A DNA stretch of 64,000 nucleotides. It comes from Blastocladiella emersonii ATCC 22665. Taxonomy: Eukaryota; Blastocladiomycota; Blastocladiomycetes; Blastocladiales; Blastocladiaceae. Shown here piece by piece: positions 52,605 to 62,814 of the stretch; within the stretch, counting starts at the first letter, position 1, and every line of letters begins with the position of its first letter. A program made the translations under genes and the position numbers. The DNA lies in assembly GCA_025594325.1 (NCBI GenBank), contig JANHCV010000003.1, positions 1,984,001-2,048,000 on the forward strand, in the 5' to 3' direction. A model generated the notes under the pieces. It was not told where the DNA came from, did not search any database, and saw only the letters and a list, made by a program, of their open reading frames with translations.

Positions 52605-55188
52605 ATGGACTCTCCCAAACCACCCACGAGCGCCGTAGCGGACCCCGTTGCGCCGGCGCGCGCGATCACGGACCACGCCGTGCTCTCGGCGAGCCTGCCG
52701 GCGCCGCCCGCCGTGATGCGCGCCGAGGTCGTCAAGGCGCTCGACAACCTGCACCGCACCGTCACCGCCTTCCGCAAGTCGTACGCGAAGCGCGCCCCGC
52801 TGGTCGCCACCATCCTCGCCACCCCGCGCGGACCCGGCGCGGCGGGCCCGCCGCTGCTCGTCCACGCGAGGTCGGTCGAGCTGTCCTTCTCGCGCCGCCA
52901 CCTCTTCCCCGTCCACTTCGCCGCCGCCCTCGCGTCGTGGTTCTGGTTCGCGTCGCTGCTGCCGCTCCCTGCACCCGCCGCCGCGGCTGGGTCCAGCTCC
53001 ACGGCACCATTGCGTCCTGCCGCGGCAGTGGACGACGCGTGGATCTCGGTCAAACCGGACCCGGCGCAGACGGTTGGGCTCGCCGCGGACATCATGGTCC
53101 GCGACGCCAGCGGGTGGACCGTGCTGCACTTTGCCGTCCTCGCCGACGTGCAGGAGTGGACCCGGTTCGCAGCCACGTATCCCGCCGACGCGCACTCCCG
53201 ATACGTGCCGCGGTTCACGCAGCGCGCGCTCGCCGCCGTCCCCGCGCCGCACCGCCACGGCCTGCTCCACGCCAAGACCAACGACCTCGACCGGCTCACC
53301 GCGCTCGACCTCGCCGTCATCTTCGACTGCCTGCCCGTCGTGCGCCACCTGCTCGGCTTCAAGTCCCTCGTCGCCGCCGGCCCGCCGCCGCACCACGCCG
53401 TCTACTACGCCCAGTCGCGCGAGATGCTCGGCCTCCTCCTCGCGTGCCCGACCATCGCCGACGCCGTGAAACCCTTCACCTGGCTCGCCCACCTCCAGGC
53501 TCCGCCCGCCGCCGCGCCCGACATGCTCGCCCGCTGGATCGACCGCGGCGCGCTCGACGGGCTCGACCACCCCGAGGTCGTCGCCGTTTACCTCAGCCGC
53601 CTGTCGCGGCGCGCCAAGTCCGACGACCCCGACGAGGCGCGCGCCGCCGCCGCCATGTCGATCCAGATCCTCACCGCCACGTCCACGGCGCTGTGCGCGG
53701 CGGCTGCTGCTGCTCCGCCGGCGGCGGTGCCTGCATCGAATATCCCGACCCCGCCGCCAGTGAGCCAGCCGTCGTCGCCTACCTCGCCGCAGGCGCAGGA
53801 AGGGCAGCAGCAGCGCCCACCACCCGAAGCCGGGTCCGCGCTCGCGCCAACAACGAAGTCGCCGCGCCTCCGGCTCCGTCTACCCCCTGCCGCACCAGAA
53901 CCGGCACCAACCGTCGCTCCAGCGCCCACGTCCCCACCGCCAGCAGCGCACGCGCACGCTCACCCGCACGCGTACGCCGCCCTCTCGCCAGACACCCCCG
54001 CGCCGCTCGCCATCTTCGCGTGCCCGGTCCCGGCGTGCGTCGGCCGCACCTGGATCTACACCACCTTCATGCAGCACCTGTACGGGCACTGCCACCCGCC
54101 CTACAACGACCAGCCCCTCAACTGCGCCCAGTGCGGGACCCGGTTCCCGGACATCTCCGCGTTCCTGGCCCACGTCGCCAACCAGCACTTTGCCGCCCGA
54201 TGCGTCGTCTGCAACATCAACCTCGACTCGGCGGCCGAGGCGGCGGCCCACGCCAACGCGCACGCGAGCGCCATGGTCCTGGCGCCCGCACACGCTCCCG
54301 CGCACGCACACGGTGGGGTTCAGTCACCTCCGCGCGCGCACGCGCCCGCTCACGCTCAAGCGCACGGCGGAGCTCCACCACCCCCACACCCGCACACGCA
54401 CGCGCATGCGCCGTCGCCGCGGCTCAACCCGACCGTGCCTGACGCTGCTCCCGCCCCTTCGGCGGGCGCCGCAGCCCAGCCGAACAACGTGCGTTTCCCG
54501 GTCCCGCTGACGCGGCAGGCGACTCTGTTCGCGGCGCTCGACGCGTGCCACGCCGAGCTCGCCACCCTCGACAGCGCCATGGAGCACTACCGCAACCAGC
54601 CCGCCCTGCACGTCGCGCAAGCGGACGAGCACGAGCGCATGGTGCAGCGGTGGAAGACCTATGTACGCTCACGCCCGCGTCTCGTGTCGTCGCGCCATGA
54701 ACTGACCCGGTGACCTCGTGTAGCACCACACACTTGCCAACCAGGCCGAACTGCTCAAGGAGTCCATGACCAGCCTCAACGAGAGCCAGATGGAGATCCT
54801 CCGCGACGCGATCCGCGCGTCCGCACGGGCTGTCGAGAACATCATTGATACGGGCCTCGAGCGTACCGCGCAAGCGCGAGCGGCCCAGGCGGCGGCAGCG
54901 GCCCAGCAGGCGGCGGCCCAAGCGGCTGCAGCTGCACCATCATCACCACCACCTCTGCAGCCGCCCGCCGATCCGCCGCGGCAACAACAAAGGGCGTCGT
55001 CCTCCGCCGTCGAGGTCATCGTGGTCGATAGCGACGACGAAGACGACGAGGTCGAGGCGATGGACCAGGACGCGCCGCCGGCTGTCACAGCACCCGTCGT
55101 CGCGGAGGAGGATTCCAACTCGGACGACGAGATTGTGGTGATCGAGCGGCCCAATCAGCACAGACGACCCAACCGCCGATATGACTGA
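52605..55188 (+). CDS. Ankyrin-repeat/C2H2 zinc-finger protein with SUMO-interaction-like motifs, 840 aa
   Basis: Exons 52605-54662 and 54724-55188. Two ankyrin repeats are visible at about 165-250 (GWTVLHFAVLADVQEW, RLTALDLAVIFDCLPVVRHLL) and more divergent ones follow. A linker of Pro/Gln and His/Ala precedes three C2H2-type fingers at about 471-555: CPVPAC with HLYGH, CAQCGTRF with HVANQH, and CVVCN with HANAH. Exon 2 is a coiled coil (LLKESMTSLNESQMEILRDAI) then an acidic tail with VEVIVVDSDDEDDE (about 782) and DDEIVVIERP (about 820). The latter two fit hydrophobic-core-plus-acid SUMO-interaction motifs. Role unknown; a nuclear regulator is plausible. Confidence 0.7.
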
Positions 55189-55878
55189 GATACACGCGCA
55201 TAATTTACTGCTGCAAGGCTGCGTCCGTGACGGGTTGAGGAAGGTGCGGCGGAGGAGGAGGTTCCGGCCTGGCGCTTCGACGCGTTTCGAAATCACGTTT
55301 CGAGAGACATCGCGCGAGGGCTGCGCCCTCCGTAGTCAACCGCGTCATGCTGCACAGCAGCGACCGTGCTTGTCGTGCCTTGAGGCGCGAGCGAGGGCGA
55401 GACAAGTCGCGACGCGCACGCCGACCGACCCCGCCGCCGTCGCTGCGGAGCGGACGTGCCTCCCGTCCTCCATCGCGCCGCGTCGCTCGCAGCGTGGACC
55501 TGTCGTCAACGCTGGCGCCGACTCGTCTCAGCCACGAGCGACCGTCGTGGCGCTGGGCGCCGGGGGAGACACAGCGAGGACGGCCAGCAGGCCGAGGATC
55601 AGAAGCTTCATGGTTTACGTCGTCGTGTTGCTGAGGAGCGAGGGCCGTTGACGGGCAGCGGACCGCGTCTTGGGCTTCGCTGGGTCGGCGATCACGTCAC
55701 CGCGTCGACGCGACCGGATCACGCGAGGCAGTCTTCCGTCTCGCCTGCGGGCGCCGTCGCCCAGCAACCGGTCACAGGACCGCCCGAAACCCCCAACACG
55801 ACCCTCCCCCCACTGCGCACGTATCAGCGCCGCTGCCCGCGACCCACCCTCGCATTCCATCCATCGCCATCGTCCGCA
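55189..55878. other. Intergenic region with one possible small secreted ORF
   Basis: The 690 bp includes an ACGCGT (55280-55285) with a half E-box, and a minus-strand signal-peptide-like ORF (listed separately). Nothing else is supported. Confidence 0.45.
55531..55611 (-). CDS. Possible small secreted peptide or first exon
   Basis: On the minus strand an ATG at 55611 opens MKLLILGLLAVLAVSPPAPS followed by ATTVARG and a stop. The first 19 residues have all the parts of a signal peptide (Lys, Leu/Val-rich core, Ser-Pro-Pro cleavage region). It may be a micro-ORF or the first exon of a longer protein; a GTCGCT...CAG junction would extend it about 70 codons, but that donor is unlike the others here. 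Chance cannot be excluded. Confidence 0.25.
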
Positions 55879-56268
55879 ATGTTAAACGCATACACACCTA
55901 CGGAAGACTACCACCCCAAGCTGCTGACCCTGGGCACCCAGGCCTACTACCGGTCCCTGCCGACGGCCGGGCTCACTCCTGCCGCACACGCCATCATGCG
56001 GCGCGCTTCCGACCACACCGCCCAGTACCTGCGCGCACGGGCCGCTCAGCGCGAGCGCGAGCACCCGCGCCTACCCGCCGACCGCGCGCGCCCTGCCGCC
56101 GCCGCCGCCGTTGCCACCGCCGCCGCCGTCGCTGCCGCCCCATCCGCGCGCACCAAGGCCGCGACCGAAAAGACCAAGAGGACCAAGGCCAAGGCCCGCA
56201 CCAAGGCGAGAGCAAGGCGTCGGCTGCGGCGCCTTGCTCTCGCAACGCTCTCCCCCCACTCCTCTTGA
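55879..56268 (+). CDS. Small basic protein, unknown, 129 aa
   Basis: A single exon. Residues 1-50 look folded (MLNAYTPTEDYHPKLLTLGT, AYYRSLPTAGLTPAAHAIM), then a helix rich in Arg, an Ala-rich stretch, and a Lys/Arg/Thr tail (KTKRTKAKARTKARARRR). Codon use is like neighbouring genes. The basic tail suggests nucleic-acid binding or nucleolar location; no family recognised. Confidence 0.5.
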   Translation: MLNAYTPTEDYHPKLLTLGTQAYYRSLPTAGLTPAAHAIMRRASDHTAQYLRARAAQREREHPRLPADRARPAAAAAVATAAAVAAAPSARTKAATEKTKRTKAKARTKARARRRLRRLALATLSPHSS

Positions 56269-56909
56269 CCGCAATCGAACGCATGCATCTGATGAACTGA
56301 CTTGCCGCAACGGAGTAAATCTTGCATTTCCTCAACTTTGGCCAGCCCTGCGGCTGAATGCCGATCAAGCCTTCGCTCAGCGGTGACTTGCCGATGAATT
56401 GAACGAGCGTGCATGCCTTCGCCGCGGTGCTGCAATGCTTGTGCGCCTCCCCTTCTCTCACCCCGCCGCGACTTTCACGCAATGAAAGTTCAAGTACACG
56501 TGACCGCGTTGCGCCACAGTCACCGGACGTGTGCGACCCCGCCCGCGTCACGCGCGTCACGCGCACCGCGCCGATCTCCTTTGTCATCGCCGCGGACCGC
56601 CTCACCTCACCGAGCGACGCGTCGGCCCGCTCACATCGGACGACGCGCCTCCGCATCCCCTCTCTCTCTTGTTCCTTTGACCAGTTGCTAGTATTAGCCA
56701 CCACATACAGCCTGTTGTCCTCTCGTGAACCTCCTCACCGTCTCCTCTTGTGAACCTCTTCACCGTCCCCTCTTGTGAACCTCTTCACCGCCTCGATCTT
56801 CATCTCCGCCAAGATCGCACGTCAATCGTGCCGAGCTTCCTCCCAGTCGAGTACGCTTCAACTATGAATAGCTCTACGAATCATTTCTCGCAAGTCGCCT
56901 AGTTTCACA
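56269..56909. other. AT-richer stretch with a tandem repeat, no gene
   Basis: This region has lower GC than its surroundings, a CACGTG at 56497-56502, an ACGCGT at 56618-56623 and the 25-bp tandem repeat at 56721-56795. No gene was found. Confidence 0.5.
56721..56795. repeat. 25-bp tandem repeat, three units
   Basis: Units start at 56721, 56746 and 56771 with consensus TCTTGTGAACCTCTTCACCG plus five variable bases. Units 2 and 3 are nearly identical and unit 1 differs at a few positions. It lies just upstream of the decayed ankyrin gene. Confidence 0.75.
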
Positions 56910-57728
56910 TTGCCTCTCGAGGTATATGAGTCCATCCTCAAGTTTGCGGCCCGCTCGCTCGTGTCCAAACTCCCGCCAATCCCGCCTTCCTGCACATGCA
57001 TCGACGCTTATCAAGACGTTGGATTTGGTCCTCCTCCCGTGTCCGGTCTCGTGTGAAGAGGTGGGAGTACGTGTCCGTGTCCGCGCAGCTACGTCAGTTT
57101 CTGAACGTATCACGCGGGTTGCACCGGGTCCGCCGTATCGTCATGGACTACACGCCGGAGATGCAGCTTTTCCACATTCTCTACAACGATCAGCTTGACA
57201 GGCTCAAGCTGTACTTGCAATTGCCGACGCTCCGTCGGCCGGCGGACGAAGTTTACATTTTTTGCAAGGGGATGTTGACACTTTGCAGGCGCCGAGGATC
57301 AACCATCCCTGTCTTCCTTTTCAACAATCCGATCGCAATATTCCCGAGAGCGATACTGCGAGTCCTGTGCGCTTCGCGTCCTCGCCTCGCTCATTGACAC
57401 AGTGAGCGCGCAGGGTCATACCGATGTCCTGCGCTGGCTTTTCAAGTACTTTCCAAGTACTCTCCAAACTCGCTTCGGTAAAGCACAGACGCCCTGGACA
57501 ACGCACTTATCTTCGGTCGGAATGGAGTGGTCAGCTGGTGGCTTTTCGAATCAACTCTGCCGCTCAAGTACAATCACATCGCCATTGATGTCGCCAAGTG
57601 CACTGGGCGCTACGAAACGCTCAAGCTGTGGGCGAAATTTCGCGCGCAACCGGCGCGGCCACGCCTTGGATGAGCCGCGCGCGCGCGTCTTGCAATTGTC
57701 GTGTTTTCCGTGGGTCGGATACGGATAG
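56910..57728 (+). pseudogene. Decayed F-box-like/ankyrin-type repeat gene
   Basis: Fragments in three plus-strand frames add up to one broken protein. An F-box-like opening LPLEVYESILKFAARS lies at about 56910-56957. QLRQFLNVSRGLHRVRRIVM and DQLDRLKLYLQL lie at about 57090-57230 in another frame. Then QGHTDVLRWLFKYFP is at about 57412-57457, and DNALIFGRNGVVSWWLFEST with LPLKYNHIAIDVAK at about 57497-57600 in the third frame. The WWL...LPLKY pattern is that of ankyrin-like repeat families common in zoosporic fungi (from general knowledge). Stops and frame changes between fragments and weaker codon bias suggest loss of function; an unusually intron-rich gene is the alternative. Confidence 0.45.
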
Positions 57729-57794
57729 CCCTCCAGTACCTCGCACACGATACATATAATACTCAGTTTCATGAATTCCTCCTTCGTTGCTCGC

Positions 57795-59304
57795 TCAAAC
57801 CACTACGGCGGAAGTAGCGCACGCGTCGACCGCCAGGTCCACAATCGGGCGCCCACACTCGCGCAGCCACACCTGGCGCTGGACGTACGCCGAGTACGTC
57901 GACTTGGCGGTCCCGATGAACCGGGTCCCGGCTCCCGCAACCAGCCCGTCGACGATATCTGGCGAGAAGTTCAGCGACGACGAGGTGCCGGTTTCCGCGG
58001 TTCCCGCTGCCGCTGTTGTTGTACTCGACGCGGGCGCCGCGGCCTTGCGCACCTGGTCGAGCGTCCACGTACACGGGTACCGCGCGAACAGCGGGCCGAG
58101 GACCGACGCGGACTCGGGATGGCGCAGGTCCGTGGCGAGGTAAATGAGCTGCCGCCGCTGGCCGACCGATGCGTGGACGGGACGAGGGCACATGGAATCG
58201 AGCGCTACAAGGGTTGCGCGCGAGCGAGTCAGTTCTGCACGCGTCGCGTCCCTGTCGTTGCGAAATTAACGCACCTGGTCCGCTTTCGGGAAGCGCGTCG
58301 AGCTGCGCGATGATTGCGGTGACCGTCGAGGCGAGGTTGTCGTCGAACCCGCCGTCGCCCGCGCGGACGTGAACCCCGATGTACGCGCCTGCGCCGCCGA
58401 GGAACTGGATCGCGGAATCTCCTGCAGCTCGATTCGCTTCACTACATCGCGTCGGAGAGCGTCAGCACCACAGTCAAGACAACCGGAATCGAGTCGAACA
58501 AACGAACCTCACAACGCGCCGCGACGTGAACTCGAGCACCGTCTCGCGCAGCCCCACATTCTTCGGATCACGGAGCGCGAGCCGCTTCGAGCCGAACATG
58601 GACCCGAACACCATGACCGCCTCATCGCGCTCCCGCATCGCCTTGGCGCTCAAGAGCGACGCGAACTGCGGGTCGAGCACCGCCCCATCGACCGGCCCGT
58701 CCGTGATCTGGTACTCGTACCGCTGCACGTCCGCGACGAGGACCACGCCGCTTGCCGGCCGCGGTTGCGCGACGGGCATCCGGCGCGGCGGGAGGGGCTG
58801 CGGGACGGGTTTGAGTCCGAGCCACGGCTCGAGGTACGTGAAGTTGGCCTGGAACGAGGCGACGCGCACGCCCGTGTCGCGGTGCAGCTTCGGCCAGTCG
58901 TACTCGGCCTCCCACGACGTGAGCTGGTCGGGCGGGAGCTCGCGGAGCTGCTGCAGGAGGACCGGGAACGACCGGTGCGGCAGCGGCGAGTGCGCGACGA
59001 TGCGCGGCGGGACGACGAGGTCGCGGTCGAGGAGGTGGGCGAGCACGATGGCGTTCTCGAGCGCGATCCGCTGGTTGTGGTAGCCCGAGTGCGGGAGGTA
59101 GGACACGGTGCGACGGTGGCGCGGATGGTGACTCGCTGCGCGGGGCGCATGTGGTGGAGGCGTGGATTCCTGAGCGTCGGCAATCGAGCTGCCCATGCCC
59201 GAGAGCAGCTGGAAGACCACGAGCGTCGTGATGAGCAGGAGCGCGACGGTCAGCCACCGCGGCAGACCGGTCCGACGGCCGAGGAGGGCATAAGCAAGTT
59301 TCAT
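57795..59304 (-). CDS. O-fucosyltransferase-like type II membrane protein, 460 aa
   Basis: Exons 59304-58500, 58441-58274 and 58204-57795. A cytosolic MKLAYALLGRRTGLPR is followed by a signal-anchor helix (LTVALLLITTLVVFQLL), then a luminal domain with YLPHSGYHNQRIALENAI and LAHLLDRDLVVPP. These are the GDP-fucose O-fucosyltransferase amino-end motifs. The middle motif YIGVHVRAGDGGFDD carries the conserved HxRxGD. FIGTAKSTYSAYVQR near the end matches the third motif. It would act in ER/Golgi on secreted protein or glycan acceptors. The first intron donor is a less usual GTTCG, chosen because it keeps frame into VLKRIELQEI; that junction is the least certain part. Confidence 0.78.
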
Positions 59305-59689
59305 GGTGTCTAGAGCTGTACTGCTTGCATCAAGTGGGGGCGGTGTGCGGTCGTTTGCTTGTCCGAAACGAGCAGGTGGAAAGTGATCGTCGCACACGCG
59401 TGGGCGCAGGCGCAGGCGCGGTGCAGCGGGAGACGCGTTCCGCGAGAACGCGCCCAAAACGCGTCAAGAGAGGACGCGTCAGATATCACGTGACCGGTGC
59501 GAGACACGCGAGACAGTGTCTCCAGCTGCAGCCCACACGCTCAAAGAGGTAGGCATGGATCCCGGCGGAGTAAGAGGATCAAAGAGAACGCAGATGATAC
59601 GTCGCCGCGCCCATTTGACGCGAATCGCGCCATGGTCAAGATGTCGCAGCGGCAGCCCGTCCACCCCCGAATGCAGTCCAGCGGAAACC
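59305..59689. other. Divergent promoter between O-fucosyltransferase-like and F-box-like genes
   Basis: A 385-bp spacer with ACGCGT (59473-59478) and, 13 bp further, ATCACGTGACC centred on CACGTG 59486-59491. No gene is seen. Confidence 0.5.
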
Positions 59690-61015
59690 ATGGAGTCGGA
59701 TGAAACGAACGACCTTGAGACACTGAGTCTCCAAACCCTCCCGAACGATGTCCTGTCGGTGCTCTCGTCGTACTGGCCACTCGATGCATCGCTTTCCGTA
59801 ATCGCCGCGTTCCCGGAGCTCGAGACCACACTGACCACGGCTTTCGCGTCGCGTCTCGCGCTGCGCGCGCGGAGTCGATCGGGCACGCTTGCGCTCCTCC
59901 CCTGTCCGCCGCCTCCTGATCCGGGATCCGATGACCACGTCCCCCTCGTGTCGTCCGCGGAGGACTTGGCCTCCATGTGTCACGTCTCGCCGTGGGCACT
60001 CGGTGTGCCGACCTCGCTGTCGTCGTGGTCTAACCCGTTCGATCCGCTTGGCGCTGCGCAGCGGGCCACTTTGCACCGAATCCTATGGGCCGCCCCGCTC
60101 CAAGCGCACGCCGCGGCGCTCCGCGTCCTCGATGTGAGCGGCGGCGTCCTGCCCGGCCCGTTGATCGCGCACCTCATCGCGCAGTGTCCGACTCTCGCTT
60201 CCGTCTCGCTCCGACTACCGGACCCCGTGGGCTTCTTCCGCTGGTGCGACGACTGGCCGATGCGCGCCGTGCTGCCGACCCACGACGTCGATATCTTCCG
60301 GTTCCGCGTCCAGTGGCGCCGCACGGCTTGGGCGACGTGGGTCGACGATGTGCTTGCAGCGGCTGGCAGCGAGGACGATGCTGCGAGCCTGCTCAGGGAC
60401 GCGCTGACGTGCTGCCGGCGGCGTCGGCGGGGCGGGTCCAGCTTTGGCGGTCAAGACGGCGGCGAGTCTGCGTCGGTTCCGTGGATGGCCAGCGGCGCTG
60501 ACACGCGCGGTCGGTCGTCGACGGCGCCCGCGGACCTCGCCCCGCTCAGGCTTCGTCGCGCCACGGTGTCGGCATCCTCGGCGCACCTGCCCGAGGCCGT
60601 TTCCGACTCGCTCATGCTCCACGCGCCTCGCCTCGGCGAGCTCAAGCGGTCGCGGTCCATGGACCTGCCAAGTGACCCGGACCTGCGCGACACGCTGCTC
60701 GCGACGCTGCGCCGGACCCCCTCCCCACTCGTCCCGCTGCACCTGTTCGACCTTCTCGTCGTGAGCCCGCTGCGCATGCGCACCATCTCGACGACGGCCG
60801 CGCGGGTCCTTGCGCTGCGCGACGCGGGCTGCCGGCGGTGCGGCGTCCCGCTGTCCGTGTTCGAGGAGCGCGGGACGTGTGCGGCGTGTGGATCGGTCCT
60901 CGACGTGTGCGTTGGAAGGCGGCAGTGCGCGGCGTGGGGCCGGCCGTGGAAGGATCTGATTCTCGGGATCCCGACATGTCTCGCGTGCCAGGTGACGGGC
61001 GAGCCGGCCGCGTAG
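59690..61015 (+). CDS. F-box-like protein with C-terminal zinc ribbon, 441 aa
   Basis: A single exon. Residues about 8-55 (LSLQTLPNDVLSVLSSYWPL, FPELETTLTTAF) look like an F-box. A leucine-rich middle (HAAALRVLDVSGGVL, IAQCPTLASVSLRLPDP) may be degenerate LRRs. The C terminus has paired cysteines CRRCG...CAACG and a further CVGRRQC...CLACQ set that could hold one or two zinc ions. If the F-box is real the protein would bind Skp1, also encoded here. I start at the ATG at 59690 in good context; earlier ATGs in frame are possible. The family beyond the F-box is not recognised. Confidence 0.6.
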   Translation: MESDETNDLETLSLQTLPNDVLSVLSSYWPLDASLSVIAAFPELETTLTTAFASRLALRARSRSGTLALLPCPPPPDPGSDDHVPLVSSAEDLASMCHVSPWALGVPTSLSSWSNPFDPLGAAQRATLHRILWAAPLQAHAAALRVLDVSGGVLPGPLIAHLIAQCPTLASVSLRLPDPVGFFRWCDDWPMRAVLPTHDVDIFRFRVQWRRTAWATWVDDVLAAAGSEDDAASLLRDALTCCRRRRRGGSSFGGQDGGESASVPWMASGADTRGRSSTAPADLAPLRLRRATVSASSAHLPEAVSDSLMLHAPRLGELKRSRSMDLPSDPDLRDTLLATLRRTPSPLVPLHLFDLLVVSPLRMRTISTTAARVLALRDAGCRRCGVPLSVFEERGTCAACGSVLDVCVGRRQCAAWGRPWKDLILGIPTCLACQVTGEPAA

Positions 61016-61082
61016 CTCGAGTAATCGCGGCCTGTACGTTGCTGTTATTCGTGTTGTTCGAATTAATGACAAGGTATATTGG

Positions 61083-62097
61083 TTACAAAAACGCATACGT
61101 CTCATCCGAGTCTGGCGCAACACCAGACGCGGCATCAGAGCGGGTGACCACGGCCCTCGAGCTCGGCGCCGGCCCGCCGCTCGCCACGAAGGCCGCGCGG
61201 TCCGCGTCGATGGGCAAGTACGTCTGCCGGCTTCGCAAGATACGAACAGGAGAAAACACGTCTTGATGGTCCGCGGCCGACGGTCCTCTTCCAGGCAACA
61301 GGTTCCGAGTCGGGAGGGGTCGAATCGTAGCATCAAGCGGTCCGTCTTGCGGCTGTTGGTTCACGAGCCACGTTCGACTGACCACGTCGTACGTCCGGTT
61401 CACTCGACCCCGCCACGGCCCTGTCACATCGTCGTCGTCGCCGGCCGTCGCCATCCCGCGTGACACGTTGCGACGCTCGAGGACGGTTGGAGCAGGATAC
61501 ACGTTCGTCGACGTCGCGAATGCAGCGTAGTCTCGCGCATGCGGGGTCACCGCGTAGCGGGCCAGTTCGCGCGGCAGGTCACGGTCCCGGTGTGACTCGG
61601 GTGTGCTGTTCGGCGAGACGTGGCGAATGTACAGCGGCTCGGATTCGGCCGCGCGTCGTTCTTCGTCGATGTTGACGGGGCTTCGGGCTGAGATGAAGTT
61701 GAACTCTACATCGTCAAGTTGCCGTCAGCTGTCGGTACTGGCGAATGCTATCGCCAAGGCGGGACGTACCGACTGGCGAGGTGCTCTGCGCCGCGCTCGA
61801 GACGGTGTCGGGGTTCAGACGGAGCAGGAGCGCCGTCGACAGCGCCCGTCGGCGGCGCGGTTCAGGCGCCATAAAGAGCGAAGCGACCGCTGAAGTTGAC
61901 GGCGGACGACTATCATCATCGTTCGCGGCGGCAGAGCCTGAGGTTTGGATGCTTCGCTCCCTGCTCGGACTGCTGAGCTCTCGTGCGCCTGGTTCGAGGT
62001 AGTCGAGGTACTCTTCGTAGTCAAGCATCAGCGAGTCGTCGGCGGTCGCTGCGGTCCGACGCGGAGATGGGGATGCATTCAAGACTGGGTTTCCCAT
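61083..62097 (-). CDS. Disordered protein of unknown function, 316 aa
   Basis: Exons 62097-61770 and 61705-61083 (GTACG...TAG). It opens MGNPVLNASPSPRRT and is polar throughout, with LDYEEYLDYLEPG near 25-37 and, in exon 2, VEFNFISARSPVNIDEER, LARYAVTPHARDYAAFATS and DVFSPVRILRSRQTYLPID. No membrane helix or known domain is seen. The in-frame splice and codon use support a real gene. A shorter ORF 0.5 kb upstream also begins MGNPV (see findings). Confidence 0.55.
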
Positions 62098-62814
62098 AGT
62101 TGTTGCAGAGACAGTTGCATAAATTGAGTGAGGGGAGAGTGAAAGCGTCGGGGACGGGCGACTGACGAGTGCATCGAGGGCCGGTCGCGGCTTGCGTGAT
62201 GGGAGGAATGATGTGACGCACGCGGCGTATCGAGATACCGTTTACAACCGCCGAGCAGACGTAAAACTAACGGAAATACACTGTAAAATCTTCGACCGGC
62301 CCGCGTTGCAGCCGGTCTGGTCGATGCGCCGTCGCCGGCGGAAGTACGCCAGCGGGCGGCGGCGAGGGGGGCCTATCCTGTTGCCGCTGTCGCCGCCTCC
62401 GTCTCCTCCTTTGCGTTGTCGCTCCGGACGTCGACGAACTTGGAGTTTCAGACCCGAGGGTCATACTATCGACCGGATCAACGGCGCTCCTTGGTAGGTC
62501 AAGATCATGCAGGGACGGGGCGTCTGTCCATAGAGTCCAGCGAGCCCATGCTGGCGAAGGCGGCGGAGAAGGCCAGGACGGTCTGCGGATTATGAATACA
62601 TGGGGCGAGTCTGCTGGGATTACCGGGTTCCCCATCGTCGGTTGTTATCGCAAGAGGTGGAGGACCGAGCGGCTCCGCGATCCGCGCGTTGTTCATATAG
62701 CACGCAGCGGGTTTACTGTCGCGGATGTGCGGTGATGCGATGCGGCGCACACGTGTCGCCCCAGTAAGCTCACCAGGACACGGTCGTGATTGGAATAGAT
62801 GGCTAGGTTATAGT
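62098..62814. other. Region between two minus-strand genes, one doubtful ORF
   Basis: The 717 bp contains a doubtful minus-strand ORF at 62267-62635 (listed separately). Otherwise no gene, tRNA or repeat is seen. Confidence 0.45.
62267..62635 (-). CDS. Doubtful ORF, possibly a decayed relative of the 61-62 kb gene, 122 aa
   Basis: It begins MGNPVIPADSPHVF, sharing its first five residues with the neighbouring gene, then has PSLHDLDLPRSAVDPVDSM and a poly-Arg stretch (QRRRRRRRQRQQ). Codon bias is weaker than in nearby genes and no domain is seen. It may be a truncated copy, a small gene or chance. Confidence 0.25.
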   Translation of the reverse strand: MGNPVIPADSPHVFIIRRPSWPSPPPSPAWARWTLWTDAPSLHDLDLPRSAVDPVDSMTLGSETPSSSTSGATTQRRRRRRRQRQQDRPPSPPPAGVLPPATAHRPDRLQRGPVEDFTVYFR

